A stretch of DNA of 62,636 nt from an uncultured Oscillospiraceae bacterium (GCA_934481355.1 CAKSPH010000012.1:1-62636), one strand, 5' to 3'; shown: positions 40,935 through 49,865, counted from the stretch's first letter. Made by a program: numbers and translations. The notes: generated from the sequence alone by a model not told the origin.

Positions 40935-42869
40935 ATGGCAATGGGAAACAGACGTCAGCCTGCTCAGCCTGACAGGAAGAACATGGATTTCAAAGTGCTC
41001 AAAAGAGTGCTCAGCTATATGATGAAGCGTTATAGATTCCGCTTTATACTGGTGCTTGTGTGCATTCTCATCACATCGGTGTCTACGCTTGTGGGAATGC
41101 TGTTCATGCAGAGCCTTATAGACGACTACATCATGCCTATGCTTGAAATCGTAAAGACAGGCGGAGAGGCTGATTTCGCACCGCTGGCGGGAGCGCTCTT
41201 CGGGATAGCGATCATCTATGTTGTAGGTATCCTCAGCTCGTTCACCTACAACAGACTGATGATATATATTACACAGGGAACCATGCGCGACCTCAGAAAC
41301 GATATCTTCACGCACATGGAATCACTGCCGATAAAATACTTTGATACAAACGCGCACGGCGATATCATGTCCATCTACACGAACGATGTTGATACGCTCC
41401 GTCAGCTTATCAGCCAGAGTATCCCGCAGATGGTTAACTCCGCAGTGACGCTTATCATCACATTCGTCAGCATGATCGTGCTCAGCGTTCCGCTGACCAT
41501 ACTGACCGTAGCGATGGTTGTCGTAATGATGCTTGCGGCGGGAAAGATAGGCGGCAAATCTGCCAAATATTTCGGAGCCCAGCAGAAGAATCTCGGTGTG
41601 GTAAACGGCTATATTGAGGAAATGATGGAGGGTCAGAAGGTAGTCAAGGTATTCAACCATGAGGAAAAGAGCCTTGAACAGTTCCGCAATCTTAACGAGG
41701 AGCTCCGCGTTTCTGCGGACAATGCGAACAAGTTTGCAAACGTCCTCATGCCTGTAAGCGCGAACCTCGGAAACATCAGCTATGTTCTCTGCGTGGCAGT
41801 CGGCGCCGTCCTTTCACTGGTGCTCGGCCCGGAAACCACAGGACTTACGCTTGGCTCTCTTGTTGCATTCCTTACGCTGAACAAGAGCTTCTCCCAGCCG
41901 GTAATTCAGGTAAGCCAGCAGCTCAACGCGGTCGTTATGGCTATGGCAGGCGCAAAGCGTGTGTTCGCGCTCATTGATGAGAAGTCCGAGATTGACGACG
42001 GCTATGTTGAGCTTGTAAACGCAAAAATCTCCGAGGATGGCACAATAACTGAATCCAACGAGAGAACCGGCGTATGGGCATGGAAACATCCGCACACCGC
42101 CGACGGCTCAGTAAGCTACCGTAAGCTGGAGGGCAGCGTTGTATTTGACGGCGTTGATTTCGGTTACAACGAAAACAAGATGGTTCTTCATGACATAAAG
42201 CTCCACGCGGAGCCAGGTCAGAAGATAGCTTTCGTTGGTTCCACCGGCGCAGGGAAGACCACCATCACGAACCTGATCAACAGATTCTACGACATTCAGG
42301 ACGGCAAGATACGCTACGACGACATCAACATCAACAAGATAAAGAAGGCTGATCTGCGCCGCTCCCTCGGTCTTGTACTTCAGGATACTCACCTGTTCAC
42401 CGGCACGGTAATGGACAACATCCGCTATGGCAGACTTGACGCAACAGACGAGGAGTGCATCGCCGCCTCCAAGCTGGCAAATGCGCACAACTTCGTAAAG
42501 CGCCTCCCCGACGGCTACAACACCATGCTCACCGGCGACGGCGCGAACCTCTCTCAGGGTCAGCGTCAGCTTCTTGCGATTGCCAGAGCCGCAGTTGCCG
42601 ACCCGCCGGTTCTTATCCTCGACGAAGCTACCTCCTCGATTGATACAAGAACTGAGCGTCTTGTCCAGGACGGCATGGATAAGCTCATGCACGGCAGAAC
42701 GACGTTTGTTATCGCACACAGACTTTCTACTGTTCGCAATTCCGACTGCATAATGGTTCTGGAGCAGGGCAGAATAATCGAACGCGGCAGCCACGATAAA
42801 CTTATTGAGGAACAGGGTCGTTACTACCAGCTCTACACCGGAAAACCGGCTAAAAAGGCTGCGGAGTGA
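40935..42869 (+). CDS. ABC exporter half-transporter, catalytic subunit
   Basis: The partner half-transporter of 644 residues: TMD about 25-330, then an insert of about 60 residues (ISEDGTITESNERTGVWAWK), then the NBD with Walker A GSTGAGKTT, Q-loop LVLQDTH, signature LSQGQRQLL, Walker B LILDEATSSIDTR and H-loop VIAHRLST. The catalytic Glu is present. The signature LSQGQ differs from the partner's VSGGQ, as usual in heterodimers. AAGGAGG precedes ATG. A strong hairpin ends the operon. Confidence 0.94.
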   Translation: MAMGNRRQPAQPDRKNMDFKVLKRVLSYMMKRYRFRFILVLVCILITSVSTLVGMLFMQSLIDDYIMPMLEIVKTGGEADFAPLAGALFGIAIIYVVGILSSFTYNRLMIYITQGTMRDLRNDIFTHMESLPIKYFDTNAHGDIMSIYTNDVDTLRQLISQSIPQMVNSAVTLIITFVSMIVLSVPLTILTVAMVVVMMLAAGKIGGKSAKYFGAQQKNLGVVNGYIEEMMEGQKVVKVFNHEEKSLEQFRNLNEELRVSADNANKFANVLMPVSANLGNISYVLCVAVGAVLSLVLGPETTGLTLGSLVAFLTLNKSFSQPVIQVSQQLNAVVMAMAGAKRVFALIDEKSEIDDGYVELVNAKISEDGTITESNERTGVWAWKHPHTADGSVSYRKLEGSVVFDGVDFGYNENKMVLHDIKLHAEPGQKIAFVGSTGAGKTTITNLINRFYDIQDGKIRYDDININKIKKADLRRSLGLVLQDTHLFTGTVMDNIRYGRLDATDEECIAASKLANAHNFVKRLPDGYNTMLTGDGANLSQGQRQLLAIARAAVADPPVLILDEATSSIDTRTERLVQDGMDKLMHGRTTFVIAHRLSTVRNSDCIMVLEQGRIIERGSHDKLIEEQGRYYQLYTGKPAKKAAE

Positions 42870-42884
42870 TCCGAAGCCGAATAT

Positions 42885-42918
42885 AACAACGGCAGGTCGT
42901 GTGGGACCTGCCGTTGTT
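42885..42918. terminator. Terminator between ABC exporter and PAP2 gene
   Basis: A 14-bp stem AACAACGGCAGGTC / GACCTGCCGTTGTT with a 6-nt loop, followed by TATTG; bidirectional position. Confidence 0.8.
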
Positions 42919-42958
42919 TATTGTATATCGCACCCCGGCATTTCCCGGAGCCTTAATT

Positions 42959-43513
42959 TTATGTGTCGCTTTTCCTTTTCCTGATCCTGTCCGCAATTTT
43001 GTCGGTGACGATAAAAGCCGCGATCCCAAGCCCGATTCCGATGAGCGTACCGACAAGCACGTCAGACGGGAAGTGAACGAACAGGTACAGCCTCGAAAAA
43101 GCAATGAGCGCCGCAAGAACAAGCGCCACAGTTCCCAGTTTCCTGTTATAGTGGAAGATAACCACTGCCGCCGCAAATGACACCATCGAATGACCCGAGG
43201 GGAACGAAAAATCCTTTGGAACTGCTATCAGCATGGGGAAATCCGTTTCTATCCAGCAGGGACGGGAGCGTGCGACAAGGTGTTTCAGCGCGAGATTCCC
43301 GACCAGCAGACAGCCGACAATACCTCCTGCGATAGCTATGCTTCCGCGGCGGTATTTCCTGAAGAACAGCATTATCACCGCAGCAAGGAGCCACAGGATC
43401 CCGCCTTCGGCAAGGAATGTTATTTTGGGCATTATGAAATCCATAAATCCGCACGATATATTGTCGTGAATAAAATGCAGGATATTAAAATCCAGTTGAG
43501 TCAGCCAGTCCAT
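42959..43513 (-). CDS. PAP2-superfamily membrane phosphatase
   Basis: A 184-residue protein with about five TM helices and the three phosphatase motifs KHLVARSRP, PSGHS and SRLYLFVHFPSDVL. Members dephosphorylate undecaprenyl diphosphate (BcrC-like) or other lipid phosphates outside the membrane. The arginine and both histidines are intact. AAGGAG precedes ATG. It is a single gene. Together with the DUF368 gene it points to lipid-carrier recycling, though substrate is not proven. Confidence 0.9.
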   Translation of the reverse strand: MDWLTQLDFNILHFIHDNISCGFMDFIMPKITFLAEGGILWLLAAVIMLFFRKYRRGSIAIAGGIVGCLLVGNLALKHLVARSRPCWIETDFPMLIAVPKDFSFPSGHSMVSFAAAVVIFHYNRKLGTVALVLAALIAFSRLYLFVHFPSDVLVGTLIGIGLGIAAFIVTDKIADRIRKRKSDT

Positions 43514-43546
43514 AGGTTCTCCTTAATGTTGTCAGAAAATATGTGA

Positions 43547-43566
43547 GCCGCCCATTGCTGGGCGGC
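43547..43566 (-). terminator. Hairpin after the yjfB-like gene
   Basis: GCCGCCCA-TTGC-TGGGCGGC, 8-bp stem, 11 bp past the stop; the minus strand continues TCACATATTTTC, a weak T-run. Confidence 0.6.
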
Positions 43567-43577
43567 CGCATTGCAAG

Positions 43578-43763
43578 TCAGACCCTGACGTTCAGAACTG
43601 TGCCCTTTCCGTCCGGAGAAGGCATATTGCTCAGCATATCAGTGATCGTTTCCATGCTCTGCTGGGTGGATTCCATGGTTTTCTTCATCATTCCGATGGA
43701 GATACCGTTCTGGAGGTTTGCCATAGCCATATTCATGGATAAAGCAGCGATCTCAGATTCCAT
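43578..43763 (-). CDS. YjfB-type putative motility protein
   Basis: A 61-residue product starting at ATG 43763 after AAGGAGG. The pattern IAALSMNMAMANLQNGISIG, then MKKTMESTQQSMETI and a Pro/Gly tail ending VLNVRV, fits the small YjfB family annotated as putative motility proteins in Bacillus and flagellated Clostridia. Exact role unknown. No flagellar operon lies in the window. Confidence 0.78.
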   Translation of the reverse strand: MESEIAALSMNMAMANLQNGISIGMMKKTMESTQQSMETITDMLSNMPSPDGKGTVLNVRV

Positions 43764-43828
43764 GTAACGACCCTCCTTTCGCAGACATCGTGCCTGCACT
43801 TACAATATACCACATATCATGCTTTTTG

Positions 43829-44788
43829 TCAAGTACAGGGCGTTTTTTCTTCCAGTTTCTTCATGCTTACCGTAGAGTGAACAATGATGAACACCGCCAT
43901 TGCAAATACGGCGACGCAGACCGCCGCTCCAACGGTCAGGTTCATTATCAGCCGGAAATTGCTGTCCTCCCTGCCGATAAGCGATGTCAGAGCGTTCTGT
44001 AGCGTGAACAGCGACATCAGCGCACCCGCGAGGTTCAGCGCCTTTGACACCGACAGGATAGGGCTGTTGAGCCGCTTTGAGCGGACTACGTTCATTATCG
44101 AAAGCGTGAGGATGTAGATGGTGTACGCCGCTGTTATGTAGATTACCGAGCCCGGGTAGGCGACCGTGTGCTCCTCGCGGATAAGCTGGACGGCCATCAG
44201 CGTCATACCGAGGTTCACCGCAAGCATGAGGCACCCGCACTGCCGGCATCCGTGGAGCTCGCTGAGCTGACGCTCGTTTTTGTCCTCCAGCCGTTCAGCC
44301 CTGCGGTAGTTTCTTACAAGGAACAGCCTTGTCAGCCCGAAAAACAGGTAGTAGAATGCCACCGCCGCGAACCATGCGGAAAGGTAGAACAGCGCCGCGA
44401 TCCCCTTGAATACCGCGAACAGGGTGCTAACAAGCAAACCCTGATACAGAGAGATCTCTCCCCGGAACCGGAAATCGCTGATGAACAGCTTTGCTATCGG
44501 TTCGCTTTCTATCCAGCGGTAAATCCGGCTGCCGTGGACGCGCCGCATGAACTCCTGAGAAATCCCGCCCAGCCCGACTATCAGCGCCGCAAGGGAATAT
44601 GCGGAAGCAATATATATCAGCAGCTCGAGAACGGGGTGGCTTCCCTGATGGTTCAGCGCAGTAATGCAGAGCACGGTCGTTGCGACAGACATCAGGACTG
44701 TCACAAGGGGCGGAAGCTCCAGCGCCCGCCGCAGCTTCGGCAGTATAGTATTCCGGAGCCGTTTGGTGAACTTCCCGGGAGAGCGCAT
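43829..44788 (-). CDS. Polytopic membrane protein of unknown function
   Basis: A 319-residue protein from ATG 44788 (RBS AGAGGTGG) with about eight hydrophobic helices in two groups separated by a charged loop near residue 175 (RRAERLEDKNERQLSELHG), which also carries a CRQCGC motif at a helix start. Residues 25-60 and 75-95 are further helices. It is unlike known transporters and is annotated as hypothetical in related genomes, as far as can be recalled. Confidence 0.7.
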   Translation of the reverse strand: MRSPGKFTKRLRNTILPKLRRALELPPLVTVLMSVATTVLCITALNHQGSHPVLELLIYIASAYSLAALIVGLGGISQEFMRRVHGSRIYRWIESEPIAKLFISDFRFRGEISLYQGLLVSTLFAVFKGIAALFYLSAWFAAVAFYYLFFGLTRLFLVRNYRRAERLEDKNERQLSELHGCRQCGCLMLAVNLGMTLMAVQLIREEHTVAYPGSVIYITAAYTIYILTLSIMNVVRSKRLNSPILSVSKALNLAGALMSLFTLQNALTSLIGREDSNFRLIMNLTVGAAVCVAVFAMAVFIIVHSTVSMKKLEEKTPCT

Positions 44789-44876
44789 TTTTCCACCTCT
44801 TTTACATAATAATACCATTATATTATACACTGGAAATATTATATTTTCGTTAACAAAACGGAGAATATAAAAAAGA

Positions 44877-44896
44877 GGGCGCCTGTTACAGCGCCC
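44877..44896 (-). terminator. Terminator of the 26-residue peptide gene
   Basis: Minus strand GGGCGC-TGTAACAG-GCGCCC followed by TCTTTTTTAT, about 50 nt after the peptide stop codon. Confidence 0.85.
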
Positions 44897-44943
44897 ATGC
44901 TCCTCGGAGCTATGAATTTGTCTGGAAGGAAAACTCCCGGCTC

Positions 44944-45024
44944 TTAGCAGCCGAATCCGCCGCAGAGTGACTTCAGCAGATCGCAGATCTGGCCGAAGCT
45001 GCAGTTCTTAAAGAAATTGCACAT
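44944..45024 (-). CDS. 26-residue cysteine-rich small protein
   Basis: ATG at 45024 and TAA at 44944 encode 26 residues with cysteines at 2, 8, 14, 21 and 26, starting MCNFFKNCSF and ending CGGFGC. It has every sign of a real gene: a sigma-A promoter (45066-45095), a perfect AGGAGG (45033-45038) 8 nt before ATG, and a terminator. There is no hydrophobic signal peptide and no modification enzyme nearby. The first four cysteines are spaced by 6 or 7. It could bind metal, form a small toxin, or be a regulatory peptide. Function unknown. Confidence 0.72.
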   Translation of the reverse strand: MCNFFKNCSFGQICDLLKSLCGGFGC

Positions 45025-45065
45025 AGTTGTTACCTCCTGATGTATTTCCCTTGCGGGATACTCTA

Positions 45066-45095
45066 ATTATACACTATACAGGGGTAGTAATTCAA
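45066..45095 (-). promoter_or_regulatory. Promoter of the 26-residue peptide gene
   Basis: Minus strand TTGAAT (45095-45090), 18 nt, TATAAT (45071-45066); predicted leader about 35 nt. Confidence 0.75.
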
Positions 45096-45124
45096 TGCAA
45101 AGATATTGCCATCGTGGGAAGCCC

Positions 45125-46318
45125 TTACCGGGCTTTTCTGCCAGTGAGCCTCGCTGCAATGAAGCAGGCGACTATCAGAGCCGCCGGGAATATTGCCCCG
45201 AACGGTAGCCCGCTTTTCAGTCCGCCGTCCGTTGCGCCGGATATCATGCCAACAAGGGTAGGTCCTCCGGAGCAGCCCGCGTCCCCGGCAAGGGCGAGAA
45301 GCGCGAACATTGCCGTGCCTCCGCGGGGAACGGCGGCCGCCGCGGCGCTGTAAGTTCCCGGCCACATTGCGCCTACCGAGAATCCGCATATCCCGCAGCC
45401 GATGAGCGAAAGCACGGGCAGCGGCGAGAAAGCTGCTGTCATGTAGGAAACGATGCAGAGCGCTCCGCAGAACGTCATGTATTTCAGGATATCCACCTTT
45501 GCGCTGATTTTAGCGTAGAATACGCGGGATAGTCCCATCAGCACCGCAAAGAAGCATGGTCCCATCAGGTCGCCGATGGTTTTTGGAACGCCGAGAGCGC
45601 TCTCCGCAAAGGCAGAAGCCCACTGGCTCATAGCCTGTTCGCTTCCTCCGGCGCAGAGGATAAGTACCGCCATAACCCAGAAAACCTTTGATTTGCAGAG
45701 TTCCAGAAGCCCCATGCCTTTTTCGCCCTCCTCGTAAATCGGGGGAATGGGCACCTGACTGAAATAAACGGCGATAAGCGCCGGAACGATCGCCCACAGC
45801 AGCGCGAGAATGCGCCAGCTGTCCTTTCCGAATCCGTAAAGAAACAGCGTTGAAAGCAGGATAGTTCCCACGCAGCCCCAGCAATAGAAGGAGTGCAGAA
45901 GTCCCATTGCTCCCGCCTTGTTGTCGCTGGGACAGGATTCCACCAGCGGACTTATCAGCACCTCGTCCAGCCCTCCGCCGACCGCGTAGACGACAACGCA
46001 GATAAGCAGCCCGATGAACGGCGGCATGATGAACGGCAGAATGCTTAGCCCTGCGATTCCCACGCAGGCGAGGATATGCGCCCACACAAGGCATTTACGG
46101 TAGCCTATCCTGTCAACGAATTTCGCAGAAGCAAGGTCGATTATCAGCTGGACGAAGAAGTTTATCGTTACCAGCAGCGTTATCTGCTCAAGTGGAATAC
46201 CGAACGCGTCCTGAAAAATCAGAAACAGAAGCGGCAGGAAATTGTTCACCACCGCCTGGGTGATGTATCCGCCGTAGCTTGCAAGAAATGTGTGTTTATA
46301 GTCTGTCTTAATTCCCAT
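45125..46318 (-). CDS. Major facilitator superfamily transporter
   Basis: A 397-residue MFS protein from ATG 46318 (AGAGGA upstream), with 12 hydrophobic helices. The loop 2-3 motif reads ASAKFVDRIGYRKCLV, the MFS A-motif variant. Helix 5/6 text (GGGLDEVLISPLVESCPSDNK) and the cytosolic middle loop (YEEGEKGMGLLELCKSKVFW) resemble fucose/sugar-type permeases of Clostridia. The cre-like operator at its promoter supports a carbohydrate substrate. The substrate is not determinable from sequence. Confidence 0.87.
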   Translation of the reverse strand: MGIKTDYKHTFLASYGGYITQAVVNNFLPLLFLIFQDAFGIPLEQITLLVTINFFVQLIIDLASAKFVDRIGYRKCLVWAHILACVGIAGLSILPFIMPPFIGLLICVVVYAVGGGLDEVLISPLVESCPSDNKAGAMGLLHSFYCWGCVGTILLSTLFLYGFGKDSWRILALLWAIVPALIAVYFSQVPIPPIYEEGEKGMGLLELCKSKVFWVMAVLILCAGGSEQAMSQWASAFAESALGVPKTIGDLMGPCFFAVLMGLSRVFYAKISAKVDILKYMTFCGALCIVSYMTAAFSPLPVLSLIGCGICGFSVGAMWPGTYSAAAAAVPRGGTAMFALLALAGDAGCSGGPTLVGMISGATDGGLKSGLPFGAIFPAALIVACFIAARLTGRKAR

Positions 46319-46338
46319 CTTTTTGTTCCTCTTGCGTA

Positions 46339-46390
46339 GTAAACGTTTACAAACTGATGGTATTTTATCATGTTTCGGGCAGTTTGTCAA
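46339..46390 (-). promoter_or_regulatory. MFS promoter with cre/LacI-type operator
   Basis: Minus strand TTGACA (46390-46385), 17 nt, TAAAAT (46367-46362). The perfect palindrome GTAAACGTTTAC (46339-46350) lies 11 nt downstream of the -10 box and fits the CcpA cre consensus over 13 of 14 positions when extended. It is placed to repress. Confidence 0.8.
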
Positions 46391-46404
46391 TCGTTCTTTT
46401 TACA

Positions 46405-46434
46405 AAAAACAGGCTCCGTCTGGAACCTGTTTTT
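46405..46434 (-). terminator. Terminator of the HAD gene
   Basis: AAAAACAGG-C-TCC / GGA-A-CCTGTTTTT hairpin just past the HAD stop; on the minus strand it ends in TTTTTTG. Confidence 0.82.
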
Positions 46435-46437
46435 GTA

Positions 46438-47142
46438 TTATCTGACGGAAGCAATATGCTTTTCAGCGTCCTCGACCGTGCCCTGCGGGAATACTGACGC
46501 GTCCTTGTTTTCCGGATTCTCGAGGAACTCGTTCACAAGGAACACCTTCATTCCAAGGGTAGCCGCAACCATATCCTCGGCGACGTTGTTGCCCACCATA
46601 ATGCAGTTTTCCGGCTTTTCGCCGATTCTGGAGAGTATCTCGCGGTAGTAGTCGGGATTCGGCTTGCAGTATGTACTGTTGTCGTAGTAGGTCACAAGCT
46701 CGAAATCTTCCGGCGCGAGACCGACCCAGGCCATGCGCGTGCGCACTCCTGACAGGGGGAAAATCGGATTCGTTGCCAGCACCAGCTTAAGCCCGGAGGC
46801 TTTCAGCCTGTCGATAAGCGGCTTGTGATCCGGACGGCGCTTAAGGCAGCTCTGGATAGAGTCGAATTCGTGTATGTAGAAATCGTCGCATTGTTCCTGC
46901 GCGTCCGGAAGTCCCTTATTGAGCTCCCTGAAAGTCTGCCAGAAAGCCTCGGAATTCGTTCGGCTGCCGTCGTTCTTCACCATTGCGCCGGTGCCCGCCC
47001 AGACGGATTTCACGACATATTTCGGGTCGTATCCCAGCGGAGCAAGCTTCTTGCCGAGCCCGACAAAGTACAGCTTTATAAAATCCTCCTGCTCAAAGGG
47101 GAGCAGGGTTCCGTCAAGGTCAAACAGTACTGTTGTCAGCAT
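46438..47142 (-). CDS. HAD-superfamily hydrolase
   Basis: A 234-residue phosphatase-like protein. HAD motif I LFDLDGTLLPF near the start, motif II LVLATNPIFP, the lysine of motif III (YCKPNPDYY) and motif IV GNNVAEDMVAA are intact. A helical cap lies between residues 15 and 100. ATG at 47142 follows AAGGAG. It overlaps the end of the upstream exonuclease gene by 23 bp, so translation is coupled. Substrate unknown. Confidence 0.88.
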   Translation of the reverse strand: MLTTVLFDLDGTLLPFEQEDFIKLYFVGLGKKLAPLGYDPKYVVKSVWAGTGAMVKNDGSRTNSEAFWQTFRELNKGLPDAQEQCDDFYIHEFDSIQSCLKRRPDHKPLIDRLKASGLKLVLATNPIFPLSGVRTRMAWVGLAPEDFELVTYYDNSTYCKPNPDYYREILSRIGEKPENCIMVGNNVAEDMVAATLGMKVFLVNEFLENPENKDASVFPQGTVEDAEKHIASVR

Positions 47143-48070
47143 CGGTATTCTCCTTATTTTTGGCAGCACGGCGCTTTTCAATGGCGGCGTGCTGCTTCTC
47201 TATCTTCTTCTGGTAGGTCTGCTTCGCTTCATCGTCTGATTTGTATACGGAGCGGGTTACAGTCCAGCGGTCGGCGGAGGCGCGCTTCGCCACCAGCTTC
47301 ACGAGGAATTCTCCGTGCTCAGGGCAGGCGCAGATGTTGTTCTTGCGCACGATTCCCAGCGAGAGCCATTCTCCGTTGGAAAGCGCCTTTCCGCACTCGG
47401 GGCAGGGAACTGCGGTGAGCTTTTCGTCCACGGTCATCTTGCGGATATCCGGAATATCCCGGAAAGCCTCCCGTGACAGCACGGGTCTCTGCCCCGGCGA
47501 CATACAGGAGTACTCCGCAAGGCCCTTTTTCATATCAAGGCGGCGGCAAACCTCGAACGTGAACCACGCGTCGTTCATAGCGTCGTGAGCCTTTGCGTCA
47601 AGCGGTATCCGGAGCCGCTCCACGGCGTCCTCCAGCGACCACTGCACGCGTTCGTTGTCCACCTGATTCTTGTAGATGAGCTGGAGATTCACATAGTCGC
47701 TGCCGAATGACGGGTCAAGTCCGTGGAGCTCCAGGTTATCAGCGAGCATAGCAATATCGTCAAAGCCCCATGTGATTATGCGGAATTCCGGTGAGCACCA
47801 CTCGCTGAATTTCCGGAAAGCCTCCGGGAATTTTTCGCCCTGCGCGAGCATTTCGCTGGTTATCCCGGTTATCTTTTCGACATGGCGGTTCATCTTCTTG
47901 TAGTATTTCGGCGCTACGTTGATTTTGAGCTTGTCAACGTAGTTGAAATTCTCATCGCACTTGACAGCGCCTATCTGGATAATTTCCCCGCGGAGCAGCA
48001 CGGGCTTGTCAACTGTGTGAGCACGGTCGAAAGCCTGATTCCATTCCATGTCCAGTATTATATAGTACAT
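47120..48070 (-). CDS. DEDDh-type 3'-5' exonuclease with C-terminal zinc-finger-like region
   Basis: A 316-residue protein from ATG 48070. The exonuclease fold spans residues 1-180: ILDMEWNQ (first Asp and Glu), WGFDDIAML (second Asp), and AHDAMNDAWFTFEVCR (His and Asp of DEDDh). It resembles the ERI-1/KapD group. Residues about 225-275 contain CPECGK and CACPEHG, a probable zinc site. The basic C-terminal tail (KKIEKQHAAIEKRRAAKNK) overlaps the next gene. Its target, RNA or DNA, is not known. Confidence 0.86.
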   Translation of the reverse strand: MYYIILDMEWNQAFDRAHTVDKPVLLRGEIIQIGAVKCDENFNYVDKLKINVAPKYYKKMNRHVEKITGITSEMLAQGEKFPEAFRKFSEWCSPEFRIITWGFDDIAMLADNLELHGLDPSFGSDYVNLQLIYKNQVDNERVQWSLEDAVERLRIPLDAKAHDAMNDAWFTFEVCRRLDMKKGLAEYSCMSPGQRPVLSREAFRDIPDIRKMTVDEKLTAVPCPECGKALSNGEWLSLGIVRKNNICACPEHGEFLVKLVAKRASADRWTVTRSVYKSDDEAKQTYQKKIEKQHAAIEKRRAAKNKENTDADNSTV

Positions 48071-48080
48071 TTCCTGCTCC

Positions 48081-49694
48081 TTACAGCATGAGCTTTCCGC
48101 CGACGTTCTCATGGCGCCATGCAACGAAGTCATCGTAGCTTCCCTGACGGTCAAGGCAGCCGTTTTCGGTTATCTCGATAATGCGGTTAGCCGCGGTCTC
48201 GAGTATCTCATGGTCATGGGAGGCAAACAGCAGGTTGCCCTTGAACTCAGACAGACCGTTGTTGACAGCGGTGATGCTTTCAAGGTCGAGGTGGTTCGTG
48301 GGGCGGTCGAGAATGAGCACGTTGCTCTGGAACAGCATCATTCTGGAGAACATACAGCGTACCTTTTCGCCTCCGGAGAGCACGTTGACAGGCTTGAACA
48401 CGTCGTCGCCGCTGAACAGCATACGTCCGAGGAATCCGCGCAGGTAGCTCTCGGTTTCGTCCCTGGAGTACTGGCGCATCCAGTCAATGATGGACAGATT
48501 GCAATTGTCGAAGAAAGCGCTGTTGTCGTTCGGGAAGTAGCTTACCGAGGTGGTGGAGCCCCACTTGAAGGTTCCCTCGTCCGGCTGCATTTCCTCCATG
48601 AGTATCCTGAACAGCGTGGTCACTGCGATCTCGTTGTTTCCAACGAATGCTATCTTGTCGCCCTTGCCCACCGTGAAGCTTACGTTATTGAGAACCTTGA
48701 CTCCGTCGACTGTCTTGGAAAGCCCGGTCACCTGGAGTATATCCTTGCCTACCTCGCGCTCCATGTCGAATGCGATGTAGGGATACTTTCTGGAGGAAGC
48801 GGGCAGCTCCTCGACGGTGAGCTTGTCGATAAGCTTGCGGCGTGATGTCGCCTGCTTGGATTTGGACTTGTTCGCGGAGAACCGCGCGATAAAGTTCTGG
48901 AGTTCCTTTATCTTTTCCTCGGCGCGCTTGTTCTGCTGCTTTATCATGCGCTGAATGAGCTGGGAGGACTCGTACCAGAACTCATAGTTGCCGACGTACA
49001 TCTTTATCTTGCCGTAGTCGATATCAACGATGTGTGTGCAGACGTTGTTCAGGAAGTGACGGTCGTGGGATACAACGATAACTGTACCGAAGTATTCAGC
49101 GAGGAAGTCTTCCAGCCATGAAACAGCCTCAACATCGAGGTGGTTGGTAGGCTCGTCCATGAGGATAATATCAGGATTTCCGAACAGGCACTGTGCGAGG
49201 AGCACCTTTACCTTCTCGTTACCGGTGAGGGAATCCATCTTCTGGTAGAGTATCTCCTCCGGAAGTCCAAGACCCTGTATCAGCTTGGAAGCGTCAGATT
49301 CAGCCTCCCAGCCGTTGAGCTCGGCAAATTCAGCTTCCAGCTCGGAAGCGCGTGTGCCGTCTTCCTCGGAGAAATCCTCCTTGGCGTAGAGAGCGTCCTT
49401 TTCCTGCATGATGTCGTAGAGGCGCTTGTTGCCGAGGATAACGGTGTCCTGAACGGTGTAGTCGTCGAAGGCGTAGTGATCCTGACGGAGCACGGACATA
49501 CGCAGCTCGGCAGGCTTGGAAACAGAGCCCTTCGTAGGCTCAAGGTCGCCGCAGAGCACCTTCAGGAATGTGGATTTTCCGGCGCCGTTGGCACCGATAA
49601 CGCCGTAGCAGTTGCCGGCGGTGAATTTAAGGTCTACGTCCTTGAAAAGAAGCTGTCCGCCGAAGCTGACGCTTACATCAGATACTGTGATCAA
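48081..49694 (-). CDS. ABC-F ATPase (YbiT-like)
   Basis: A 537-residue cytoplasmic protein with two ABC domains joined by a basic linker of the ABC-F type (FIARFSANKSKSKQATSRRK); such proteins act on ribosomes. NBD1 is complete: GANGAGKST, LTGNEKVKV and LMDEPTNHLDVEA. NBD2 is degenerate: the Walker A position reads GNNEIAVTT with no lysine, and Walker B is LILDRPTNHLD with Arg where the catalytic Glu normally sits, while LSGGEKVR is kept. A similar NBD2 is known in YbiT relatives. Own promoter at 49746-49774. Confidence 0.92.
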   Translation of the reverse strand: MITVSDVSVSFGGQLLFKDVDLKFTAGNCYGVIGANGAGKSTFLKVLCGDLEPTKGSVSKPAELRMSVLRQDHYAFDDYTVQDTVILGNKRLYDIMQEKDALYAKEDFSEEDGTRASELEAEFAELNGWEAESDASKLIQGLGLPEEILYQKMDSLTGNEKVKVLLAQCLFGNPDIILMDEPTNHLDVEAVSWLEDFLAEYFGTVIVVSHDRHFLNNVCTHIVDIDYGKIKMYVGNYEFWYESSQLIQRMIKQQNKRAEEKIKELQNFIARFSANKSKSKQATSRRKLIDKLTVEELPASSRKYPYIAFDMEREVGKDILQVTGLSKTVDGVKVLNNVSFTVGKGDKIAFVGNNEIAVTTLFRILMEEMQPDEGTFKWGSTTSVSYFPNDNSAFFDNCNLSIIDWMRQYSRDETESYLRGFLGRMLFSGDDVFKPVNVLSGGEKVRCMFSRMMLFQSNVLILDRPTNHLDLESITAVNNGLSEFKGNLLFASHDHEILETAANRIIEITENGCLDRQGSYDDFVAWRHENVGGKLML

Positions 49695-49745
49695 ATCTAA
49701 TTCTCCTTTATAGTTTTATCGTTTTCTGAAAACACATACAATATT

Positions 49746-49774
49746 AGTATAGCATATTCTGAAGCATTTTACAA
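49746..49774 (-). promoter_or_regulatory. Promoter of the ABC-F gene
   Basis: Minus strand TTGTAA (49774-49769), 17 nt, TATACT (49751-49746). Confidence 0.65.
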
Positions 49775-49841
49775 GTGCTTTGGCGAGATTTTTCCGGAAT
49801 AAAACGCCACTTCAGTAATATACATTAAAAAGGGCAGAAAA

Positions 49842-49865
49842 AATGCTCCGGAAACCCGGAGCATT
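49842..49865 (-). terminator. Terminator of the AbrB gene
   Basis: AATGCTCCG / CGGAGCATT with a 6-nt loop; minus strand continues TTTTTTCTG. Confidence 0.88.
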
